Assembly (NCBI GenBank): GCA_964402115.1 | Contig: CAYOBW010000056.1 | Coordinates: forward strand, 1 to 30,979 | Reading direction: 5' to 3' | Source: CAYOBW01 sp964402115 | GTDB lineage: Bacteria; Verrucomicrobiota; Kiritimatiellia; UBA8416; CAYOBW01 | DNA: 30,979 bases | In this document: one piece after another, positions 1-6,094 of the stretch | How positions within the stretch are numbered: the first letter of the stretch is position 1 | How the letters are laid out: each line of letters begins with the position of its first letter | Position numbers and translations under genes: made by a program | Notes under the pieces: model-generated | Databases searched by the model: none | The model's input: the letters and a program-made list of their open reading frames with translations, nothing else | What the model was told of the DNA's origin: nothing

Positions 1-1
1 T

Positions 2-394
2 GAGAAACTGGCGAAACCTCCCCGCGGCAACGAAATCGTCCTGCTGGTGGAGGACGAGAAGTCCATTCGCGTCACTACGTCCGCGTTCCTTGAAGACCTG
101 GGCTACACCCTGCTGGTTGCGGAGGATCCGGCGAAAGCCCTGCGCCTGGTCGCGGAGCATGCTGGCGAGATCCACTTGCTGATCACCGACGTGATCATGC
201 CCGGCATGAGCGGGCGCGATCTGGCCAACCGTCTGCTGGAACTACGTCCGACGATCAGGCGCCTGTTCATTTCCGGCTTCACCGCCGACGTCATCGCGCA
301 GCGCGGGATATTGGACGATGGCGTGAATTTCCTGTCCAAGCCCTTCGGTCGCGACGCGCTCGCACGGAAGGTGCGCGAGGTGTTGGACGCATGA
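2..394 (+). CDS. Response-regulator receiver domain, 3' end of a larger gene (probably hybrid histidine kinase)
   Basis: The frame is already open at the left edge, so the gene begins outside the window. About 130 residues are visible and form a complete CheY-like receiver domain: acidic pocket in LLVEDEKS, phospho-acceptor Asp in LLITDVIMPGMSG, the Ser/Thr position in LFISGFT and the conserved Lys in FLSKPFG. The stretch before the domain (KLAKPPRGNEIVLLVEDE) resembles the linker joining an ATPase domain to a C-terminal receiver in hybrid sensor kinases, so the missing part is probably a PAS/kinase module. An internal ATG at 47 would start inside the first beta strand and is not a credible start. 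The stop overlaps the ATG of the next frame (ATGA at 391-394). The domain is certain; the hybrid-kinase assignment is inferred. Confidence 0.85.
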   Translation, partial: EKLAKPPRGNEIVLLVEDEKSIRVTTSAFLEDLGYTLLVAEDPAKALRLVAEHAGEIHLLITDVIMPGMSGRDLANRLLELRPTIRRLFISGFTADVIAQRGILDDGVNFLSKPFGRDALARKVREVLDA

Positions 395-858
395 GGCTTC
401 AACAAGCAGGTTCATGCTTCATACTCCGCCATATCGGCAAGCGGCTCATCAAGATCGGGGCTGATATGAATCCGCCCCCTGGCACTGCCGAATACCGGGC
501 GGGCAACGTCATCGGACGTGGGGCCGAGCTGGTCCACCGGCTTGCCGCGGCGAGAGCTTCCGAGCCGGAGGCCGGCGGCTCCCCGTCCGAGCCCGGCATG
601 GGCGCGGCGCGACCGATGTCGCCGCCCCTCGTCATGGCGCTCGACCGGAACGGAGACGGCTCCATCGACGCCGACGAAATCGCCGGGGCTGGCGAGTCCC
701 TGAAGAAACTGGACCGAAACGGCGATGGCAAACTCACGACCGACGAGTACCGCCCGCCGTTCCCCGGTGGCCAGGGCGGACCGGACGGCCCCGGCGGCGG
801 CGGACCGGGTGGTGGCGGCGAAGGCCGGCCGAATCGTCAGCGTCCGCCCAGTGAGTAG
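391..858 (+). CDS. EF-hand calcium-binding protein with Gly/Pro-rich tail, N-terminus doubtful
   Basis: Two canonical EF-hand loops are visible, DRNGDGSIDADE (residues 85-96 from the ATG at 391) and DRNGDGKLTTDE (108-119), separated by a short helix. A low-complexity tail of Gly, Pro and Arg follows and ends in RQRPPSE. Small secreted proteins with a signal peptide, two such loops and a Gly-rich tail are common in PVC bacteria, and I expect Ca2+ binding outside the cytoplasm. Here the first 70 or so residues do not look like a signal peptide. The start at 391 overlaps the previous stop and has GAGG about ten bases upstream; a second candidate is the ATG at 466 with no clear ribosome site. The normal 5' end may have been lost, leaving a partly decayed gene. 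The tail resembles low-complexity segments in the genes at 15384 and 18238. Confidence 0.6.
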   Translation: MRLQQAGSCFILRHIGKRLIKIGADMNPPPGTAEYRAGNVIGRGAELVHRLAAARASEPEAGGSPSEPGMGAARPMSPPLVMALDRNGDGSIDADEIAGAGESLKKLDRNGDGKLTTDEYRPPFPGGQGGPDGPGGGGPGGGGEGRPNRQRPPSE

Positions 859-976
859 TCCGGCCGGGTGGACCACGACCACGATGCGTCCGACCGTCCG
901 GTTGCCAGCCGCCGTGACAGCCGCAGCCCGCAAGCCCGGAGACGAATGGCACGTCGATAAGCCCGTTCAAAAAGCA

Positions 977-1022
977 ACCCACCCCGGCCTGCGGCCACCC
1001 CTCCGGGGGGAGGGGAGTGGGT
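977..1022. repeat. Compact intergenic repeat that can fold as a three-way junction
   Basis: ACCCAC (977-982) pairs with GTGGGT (1017-1022). Between them sit two further hairpins: GGCC-TGC-GGCC (986-996) and a perfect seven-base stem CCCCTCC/GGAGGGG (998-1004 with 1009-1015) around a GGGG loop. All stems are perfect. It lies in non-coding DNA between the EF-hand gene and the gene at 1430. It looks like a dispersed intergenic (REP-like) element or a terminator-like RNA structure; there is no T-tract, so a simple intrinsic terminator is unlikely. Confidence 0.55.
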
Positions 1023-1047
1023 GTAAGATGCTCTGCCACAACACGCT

Positions 1048-1119
1048 TTCATCCTTGGAGGGGTACGCGTAGCGGGGGGTGGGTGTCCCAATATCCAGCA
1101 CGGAATGCCCAAGGATGAA
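1048..1119. repeat. 11-bp perfect inverted repeat flanking a 50-bp core
   Basis: TTCATCCTTGG at 1048-1058 is the exact reverse complement of CCAAGGATGAA at 1109-1119. The 50-base core includes a G-rich run at 1073-1083. It follows the three-way-junction repeat by 25 bases, so both may belong to one composite intergenic element. The rest of 859-1429 shows no credible gene; frames there have no ribosome site or recognisable protein. Confidence 0.5.
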
Positions 1120-1230
1120 GTGCGGCGAGAAACATGCCGTACCCTTGCTCATTGGCCGTTCTCGCGAGGTCGCCCGGCTGGGTCCGGGCCGAACGGATTT
1201 CGGCCCCACGGACGGACCGGCAGCGTGCAG

Positions 1231-1280
1231 GGACGGCGCGGGAGCGCCGTCCAACGTAGGACGGTCCTCCCGGGCCGTCC
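1231..1280. repeat. GGACGG...CCGTCC double-hairpin intergenic repeat
   Basis: GGACGGCGC (1231-1239) and GCGCCGTCC (1244-1252) form a perfect nine-base stem with a GGGA loop. It is followed by a second smaller stem, GGACGG (1259-1264) with CCGTCC (1275-1280). Relatives of both halves occur near the other end of the window at 29347-29368 and 29240-29261, including the shared string CGTAGGACGGT, so this is a dispersed repeat family. Confidence 0.65.
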
Positions 1281-1429
1281 CGGCAAGCGCGAAGCGACCG
1301 GCGGCAGTCTCGTCAGGATAGTTTGCCTGGCACTCTTCACACGAGCCCTTCCCTTTTTCGCGAGAATGTGCAGATAATTTGGCTGGCACCATCTTCAGGA
1401 AGATGCGCGTCAGGTGCGGGAGAAATATC

Positions 1430-1903
1430 ATGACTGTTTCTAAGGAATTGGCGTGTGACAACACATTCAAGGGGATTATCGCGTTTGCCGTGGCCCTCCT
1501 TGTTACCTGCGGGTTCGGTGCCGACAGGGAGTCAACCACACAGCCGGAACCGCTTCGCGAGTTCTTTGTGTCTGGCGACGCGGCCACCGGTGCGAGAAAC
1601 GCCGGAACCGAGGTCGTGCCGTGGGAGCAGGTCGAGGAGAAGATCCGCGAATCCCTGAAGGAAATCCAGATACTTCAAAGCAGGCTTGCGTTACTCGATG
1701 CGGATGGCACTGCTCAGGCGACTAACGTGATTGCATCGACCACACCAGGGCGAATTATGTTCGACATGAAGAGTTACTACGAAAGTAGATGCAGAATGCA
1801 GATCGAACTCAAAAGGCATATTCGGTACTTGCTGCGACAGATGGAGTCACATGCTGATCCTGCGACTGGTCGAAGCAAGACACCAGAACGAAAGCAGAAG
1901 TAG
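1430..1903 (+). CDS. Secreted protein of unknown function, 157 aa
   Basis: I do not recognise the family. The start at 1430 is chosen because GGGAGA at 1418-1423 sits six bases upstream and the product then begins with a plausible signal peptide: a Lys-containing N-region, a hydrophobic core GIIAFAVALLVTCGFG, and cleavage near GFGADRE. The frame extends upstream to 1379, but that part looks non-coding. The mature protein has a charged, probably helical or coiled-coil segment (WEQVEEKIRESLKEIQILQS) and a basic C-terminus ending KTPERKQK. Codon use is visibly richer in A and T than the neighbours, for example ATATCA, AATTATG and AAAGGCATATT, which hints at a foreign origin. It is flanked by repeats on both sides and is not obviously in an operon. 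Confidence 0.6.
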   Translation: MTVSKELACDNTFKGIIAFAVALLVTCGFGADRESTTQPEPLREFFVSGDAATGARNAGTEVVPWEQVEEKIRESLKEIQILQSRLALLDADGTAQATNVIASTTPGRIMFDMKSYYESRCRMQIELKRHIRYLLRQMESHADPATGRSKTPERKQK

Positions 1904-1973
1904 CACCATGGCGTAATCACACGCACAGGCATTGGTGACATCGTGACAGGCAAATAGTGACTATGCGCTGCAC

Positions 1974-2104
1974 CCGGTGGTCTGCCGCTACCGCCCCGTG
2001 CCGGAGTCCCGCCTTTTAGGCGGAAGCGCGACGGGGCTTTAGCCACCGGCGGCCCGGCGGGAGACGCGGCCTGAAGGCCGCGCAGAACTTCCGGCTGAAG
2101 CCGG
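1974..2104. repeat. Block of nested and tandem hairpins between convergent genes
   Basis: Three perfect stems nest inside one another: CCGGTGG (1974-1980) with CCACCGG (2043-2049), GCCCCGT (1993-1999) with ACGGGGC (2031-2037), and CCGCC (2009-2013) with GGCGG (2019-2023). Two simple hairpins with identical TGAA loops follow: CGCGGCC/GGCCGCG (2065-2082) and CCGGC/GCCGG (2091-2104). The block lies between the convergent genes at 1430 and 2219. It may be a dispersed repeat or a bidirectional transcription barrier; I cannot tell which. No gene is seen in 1904-2218. Confidence 0.6.
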
Positions 2105-2180
2105 TACTCGGACGGAGATGAGGCGGCTTGGTCGGAGTCCCACCTGCGTGCCTCCACAACCGACATAGATGGGGTATGCC

Positions 2181-2198
2181 GCAGGCATTCCTGCCTGC
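2181..2198. terminator. Hairpin just downstream of the sensor kinase gene, possible terminator
   Basis: GCAGGCA (2181-2187) pairs perfectly with TGCCTGC (2192-2198) around TTCC, 20 bases beyond the stop of the kinase gene that is read leftward. Neither strand has a proper U-tract after the stem, so a role as intrinsic terminator is only a possibility. Confidence 0.3.
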
Positions 2199-2218
2199 TG
2201 TTACACGCTGGGAGAGGG

Positions 2219-3712
2219 CTACGCCAGGGGCAGCGTCAACGCGAACACGGTCTCGAGCTCCTCGCTCTGCTGCAAGACCAGCTCGCCGCCATGCGCCCGC
2301 GCGATCTCGCGCGCCAGGCTCAAGCCCAGGCCGGAGCCTTCGATCTCGCGGCTGCGGGATTTGTCGGCGCGATAGAAGCGGTCGAACACCCTGTCGTGAT
2401 CCTGTGCGGGGATGGGGCCTCCCGTGTTCGAGACGGTAAGAACCGCCTGGCCGTCGTGCTCGCCAAGTGCCAGCGCAATCCCGCCCCCCTGATCGCCGAA
2501 CTTGACGGCGTTCGAGGTCAAGTTCTCGATCGCCTGGTTCAAGAGGTCGGCATCCCCCTCCACAACCAACGCGGCGGGCGCGGCGACGGTTGTCTGCCGG
2601 TCGGGGGCCAGCATCCGCACGTCGTCGGCTGCCTCGCGGACCGTGTCGGCGAGGTTGATGCGCTCGAGGCTCAGCGGCAGATGCCCGGCATCGGCCTGGG
2701 ACAGGAGCAGCAGCTTGCGCAGAATGGCCTTCAGCCGCTGCACCTCGTCAAGCTGCTCGGCGAATTCGCGCTGCGCGGGGGAACCATCCGCGGCCTGCTG
2801 CAGGCACCGTTCGGTCTGCGCCTGGAGGATCGCCAGGGGCGTCTTCAGCTCGTGGGCCGCGTCCGCGCTGAACCGGGTGGCCTGCTGGAAGCTCCGCTCG
2901 AGCCGCTCCAGCATGCCGTTGATCAAAGCGATCAGGCGCTTGAACTCCTTGTCGGCCCGCCCGTCGGGAATCCGTTCGGCGAGGCGGTGCGCGGTCACCA
3001 ACTCGGCGGTACGCGCGATCACGTTGACGGGGCGCAGCGCCACGTGCCCGATGAGCCAGCCCCCGGCCGCAAGCAGCAGCAGCCCCAGCGGCGCGGCTAC
3101 GAGCAACGCCCGCTGGAAGCGCCGAATCTCGGCCTGCAACCCGGACAGGTTCATCGCGATGCTGAGCGTCACCTCCTCATTGGCAATGGTCATGGCCCGC
3201 CAGAGGTGGTCCGGCTTGCCGATCGTGGCGTAGACCGGAGCGCGCACACGCATCTGGCGTGGCGGCGGGGGGCGGGGGGGCTCGTCAAACGGGCGGGGGC
3301 GTTCCCCATCCCTTCCCTCCGAAGGGTGACGATTGGCAGCTTCCGTCCCTGCCTCCTGGTAGGGCGCGGCAGACAAGTCGAGAGCAAGCGGCAAGGCATC
3401 CTGCGGCGCGTCAGGCGGCCAGTTGGGCGTCGCGTACAGCAGGCCGTCCTCAAGATGCGTCGCCTGCACCACGAACTGTTTGGCCGCGCTCGTTCCATAG
3501 ATCGAACGGAGTGAATCGTCAAAGCGCCGCCAGTGTCCTGGCGGCTGCTCCTTCCTGATCTGCGCATCGGCCAGGGCCCGCAGCTCGCGGTCGATGCGCT
3601 CCCGTCCGACCCGGTTGAGAACGGAGGTGGTGAAGCTGCCGAACCCGAGCAGCAGGATGCCCGAAATGAACACGCTCAGCAGACCGATCTTGAGCCGGAA
3701 GGAGTGCAGCAT
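2219..3712 (-). CDS. Membrane sensor histidine kinase, CusS/IrlS-like (HAMP, HisKA, HATPase)
   Basis: This is the sensor partner of the response regulator immediately upstream. From the ATG at 3712 (497 aa) the order is: transmembrane helix at about 7-29; periplasmic sensing region of about 170 residues; second helix at about 203-225 (LLVAAPLGLLLLAAGGWLIG); HAMP at 226-278; dimerisation domain with H-box ADAAHELKTP (His287); N-box ENLTSNAVKF (about 396-405); F-box VFDRFYRAD; and G2 box GSGLGLSLAREIA. All catalytic boxes look intact. The architecture matches heavy-metal or envelope-type sensor kinases. The periplasmic region carries an Arg/Pro-rich insert ending in a poly-Pro run (RPPPPRQM), which is unusual. 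The regulator's TGA overlaps this ATG by one base (TGATG), implying translational coupling; a TTG at 3715 is an alternative start. The ligand cannot be read from the sequence. Confidence 0.93.
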   Translation of the reverse strand: MLHSFRLKIGLLSVFISGILLLGFGSFTTSVLNRVGRERIDRELRALADAQIRKEQPPGHWRRFDDSLRSIYGTSAAKQFVVQATHLEDGLLYATPNWPPDAPQDALPLALDLSAAPYQEAGTEAANRHPSEGRDGERPRPFDEPPRPPPPRQMRVRAPVYATIGKPDHLWRAMTIANEEVTLSIAMNLSGLQAEIRRFQRALLVAAPLGLLLLAAGGWLIGHVALRPVNVIARTAELVTAHRLAERIPDGRADKEFKRLIALINGMLERLERSFQQATRFSADAAHELKTPLAILQAQTERCLQQAADGSPAQREFAEQLDEVQRLKAILRKLLLLSQADAGHLPLSLERINLADTVREAADDVRMLAPDRQTTVAAPAALVVEGDADLLNQAIENLTSNAVKFGDQGGGIALALGEHDGQAVLTVSNTGGPIPAQDHDRVFDRFYRADKSRSREIEGSGLGLSLAREIARAHGGELVLQQSEELETVFALTLPLA

Positions 3713-4392
3713 CAAACGCCCTCCGGCCGGCGAAACCTGTAGCCCACGCCGCGTACGGTCTCGATGAGCGACTCCGATCCACGCACATCGATCTTCGAGC
3801 GCAAGCGCTGGATGCAGACCTCCACGAGATTCGTCTGGGGATCGAAGGCGTAGCCCCAGACGTGCTCCAGGATCTGGGAGCGGGTGAAGACCCGGCCGGG
3901 AGACCTCATCAGGTACTCCAGCAGGCTGAACTCGCGCGGCGGCAGCACGACATCCTCTTTGCCGCGCCTGACTTCCCGCGTAATCAGGTTGACCGTCAAA
4001 TCGCCCGCCCGCAGCAGGCTGAGCTGCTCGCCCGAGGTGCGCCGCAGAACCGCCTGCACCCGCGCGAGCAGTTCATCCATGAAGAAGGGTTTCGTGATGT
4101 AGTCATCGGCGCCGAGGTTCAGCCCCTCGATGCGCTCGTTCGGCTCCGAGCGCGCGGTCACCAGGATCACCGGCACGGTGTTCTTCCGCTCGCGCAGGTT
4201 CTTGAGGATGCTGAGCCCGTCGCGCCCCGGCAGCATGATATCGAGCACGATCAGATCGTAGGCTTCAACGCGCACGAGGGAATGGGCCTCGTCGCCGTCA
4301 TGACACACGGTCACCGCAAAGCCGTGCTCTTCGAGCCCCTTGCGGACGAACGCGGCCAGCTTCTTCTCGTCTTCCACGACCAGTATCGTCAT
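3712..4392 (-). CDS. OmpR/PhoB-family response regulator (metal/envelope-type two-component system)
   Basis: 226 aa from the ATG at 4392; the frame runs further upstream, but MTILVVEDEKK is the standard beginning of the family. Receiver domain 1-118 has the acidic pair Glu7/Asp8, phospho-acceptor Asp51 in LIVLDIMLPGRDG, Thr79 in VILVTAR and Lys101 in YITKPF. The winged-helix DNA-binding domain occupies about 128-222, with PPREFSLLEYLM, the recognition region TNLVEVCIQRLRSKID and the wing GVGYRFR. Residues and length match the CusR/CopR/IrlR branch of the family. It is the first gene of a leftward operon with the kinase. A palindrome 46 bases upstream (4439-4454) is a likely self-binding site and also faces the divergent arylsulfotransferase operon. 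Confidence 0.95.
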   Translation of the reverse strand: MTILVVEDEKKLAAFVRKGLEEHGFAVTVCHDGDEAHSLVRVEAYDLIVLDIMLPGRDGLSILKNLRERKNTVPVILVTARSEPNERIEGLNLGADDYITKPFFMDELLARVQAVLRRTSGEQLSLLRAGDLTVNLITREVRRGKEDVVLPPREFSLLEYLMRSPGRVFTRSQILEHVWGYAFDPQTNLVEVCIQRLRSKIDVRGSESLIETVRGVGYRFRRPEGV

Positions 4393-4438
4393 CAGCCACA
4401 CGTTACCATGGCGTGTCCTGATCCCCAAGTCCGGAAGC

Positions 4439-4454
4439 ATTACGTTTCTGTAAT
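4439..4454. promoter_or_regulatory. ATTAC-N6-GTAAT palindrome, candidate response-regulator operator
   Basis: ATTAC (4439-4443) and GTAAT (4450-4454) are perfect inverted half-sites separated by six bases. From memory this is the type of box bound by CopR/PcoR-like regulators, the family of the adjacent regulator. It lies between the divergent two-component operon and the ASST operon, so one site could control both. No convincing -35/-10 pair was identified on either side. Confidence 0.5.
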
Positions 4455-4532
4455 CTCGCCGTGGGCAGGCGGTCATGTTCAGGACGTTTACTGGTTCAAA
4501 GAGACGGGGTGTTCCCGCCTGCGGGGGAAGCG

Positions 4533-4573
4533 AAAGGAGCGGCAAGATGAACAAGCTGACAAGGCCGTCATGA
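4533..4573 (+). promoter_or_regulatory. Strong Shine-Dalgarno plus eight-codon leader ORF overlapping the ASST start
   Basis: AAAGGAG at 4533-4539 is the best ribosome site in the region, but at ideal spacing it serves an ATG at 4547, not the ASST ATG. That ATG opens an eight-codon frame (MNKLTRPS) whose TGA at 4571-4573 overlaps the ASST start at 4570 as ATGA. The ASST gene itself has only a weak AAGG at 4561-4564. Translation of the ASST gene may thus depend on re-initiation after the leader. A small CCCG-CCTG-CGGG hairpin (4514-4525) precedes the ribosome site. Confidence 0.5.
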
Positions 4574-6054
4574 AACGCATGCTGTCGCTGATCGTGCTGT
4601 TAACCGGTTCCGCCTGCGCCTACGAGGCGCTGCAGGGGCCGACCGAACTGCTGTACTGGGACAAGTCCAACACCTACAACGGCTACACGTGGTTCGGCGT
4701 ACGCGGCACCACGTACCTGCTGGACATGGAGGGACGGGTGGTGCACACCTGGCCCATCGGCACCAACCCGCACCTGCTCGCGAACGGGAACGTGCTGGAC
4801 GCCTCGAAGGACGACCCGAGCGGCTTCGGCGGACTCAAGGAAGTGGACTGGAGCGGCGCCGCCGTCTGGTCCTACACCGAGACGCGCGCGAACTACGTCC
4901 CCCACCACGACTTCACGCGCATCTTCAACCCGAAGCTGCACGCCTACACGACGCTCTACATCGCCAACAAGACCGTCACCTCCAACCAGTGCATCGCCGC
5001 CGGCTGCAACCCGGCCTACGCACGAAACTACACCAACGCCCAGATGGACGCGATCGTGGAGGTGGACACGTCGGGCGCCGTGGTCTGGGAGTGGTGGTTC
5101 TTCGACCACACGGTCCAGGCGTTCGACGCCACCAAGCTGAAGTACGCGGGCAGCGGCAAGACCGTCGCGGACTACCCGGGGCGGCTCAACCTCAACATTC
5201 CGGGCCTGCCGGTCCAGCGCGACTGGCTGCACTGCAACTCCATCGACTACAACCAGGCGCTGGACCAGATCGTGATCAACTCGGTTCGCGGCGAGTTCTA
5301 CGTCATCGACCACGGCAACACCTTCATCGCCGGCAATCCCGCCGACAGCATAGCCCTGGCCGCGAGCGCCGCGGGAGACTTCCTGTACCGCTTCGGCGAC
5401 GCGGCGCGCTACAGCCAGGGCAGCCCGCCGTCCATCCTGGCCGACTGGACGGTCTCCACCACCGGCAACAAGCAGATCGGCGGCGCGCATCACGCCAGCT
5501 GGATTGCCGCAGGACTGTCGGGGGCGGGACACCTGCTCGTCTTCAACAACGCGCAGAACCTGTTCGAGCACACGCAGGGCTCGTACGTGTTCGAAATCAA
5601 CCCCTTCCTGAATGCGGCGGCGCTCGATACGGGCGCTTACGTCAATCCGCCGGACGCCGGCTACGACAGCTGGCTGCCGGCGGCGGCCACGGCGGGCAAG
5701 AACACGAAGCTGATGTCGCGGCAGATCGTCTGGCATTACGCCTCCAAGGCGAGCCACGGCATGTTCAGCCACATCGGCAGCAGCGCGCAACGGCTGCCCA
5801 ATGGCAACACCCTGATCTGCTCCGACACCGAGGGGCACATCCTCGAAGCAACGCCCACGGGCGACGTGGTTTGGGAGTACATCAACCCCGTCACGTCCGA
5901 CGGGATCCTCAAGCTCAAGCGCGATAACTGGCCGATGTACAACTCCATCTTCAGGGCCTTCCGCATCGGGGCGGACGACCCGGCACTGGCGGGGCGCACG
6001 CTGACCGCCGGCAGCACGATCACGGGCCGGACGCCGTCCTACCACTCGCCGTAA
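4570..6054 (+). CDS. Secreted arylsulfotransferase (ASST)-like propeller, type A, catalytic residues retained
   Basis: 494 aa. ASST enzymes move sulfate from a phenolic sulfate to a phenolic acceptor in the periplasm through a sulfated histidine. The start at 4570 gives a signal peptide (MKRMLSLIVLLTGSACA, cleavage before YEALQG); the long upstream part of the frame is antisense to the regulator gene. The mature protein is full of propeller-blade motifs such as VVWEWWFFDH and LPNGNTLIC. By motif comparison with E. coli ASST (His252, His356, Arg374, His436, from memory) the counterparts here are HHDF (112-113), WLHCNS (His221), INSVRG (Arg240) and GAHHASW (307-308), so this copy retains all four. 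CIAAGC (Cys141/146) could form a disulfide. It is first in a four-gene run (next gaps 40, 64 and 76 bases) and divergent from a two-component system. Substrate unknown. Confidence 0.85.
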   Translation: MKRMLSLIVLLTGSACAYEALQGPTELLYWDKSNTYNGYTWFGVRGTTYLLDMEGRVVHTWPIGTNPHLLANGNVLDASKDDPSGFGGLKEVDWSGAAVWSYTETRANYVPHHDFTRIFNPKLHAYTTLYIANKTVTSNQCIAAGCNPAYARNYTNAQMDAIVEVDTSGAVVWEWWFFDHTVQAFDATKLKYAGSGKTVADYPGRLNLNIPGLPVQRDWLHCNSIDYNQALDQIVINSVRGEFYVIDHGNTFIAGNPADSIALAASAAGDFLYRFGDAARYSQGSPPSILADWTVSTTGNKQIGGAHHASWIAAGLSGAGHLLVFNNAQNLFEHTQGSYVFEINPFLNAAALDTGAYVNPPDAGYDSWLPAAATAGKNTKLMSRQIVWHYASKASHGMFSHIGSSAQRLPNGNTLICSDTEGHILEATPTGDVVWEYINPVTSDGILKLKRDNWPMYNSIFRAFRIGADDPALAGRTLTAGSTITGRTPSYHSP

Positions 6055-6094
6055 CGAGGCCACCGTCATGCACATCCATTCAAGGAGGCGAACC

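Noticed and set aside
2291..3514. 407-residue plus-strand frame opposite the sensor kinase
   Set aside because: Shadow of a gene with all kinase boxes intact; no motifs of its own.
3862..4569. Upstream extension of the first ASST frame
   Set aside because: Antisense to the response-regulator gene; the signal peptide at 4570 fixes the start.
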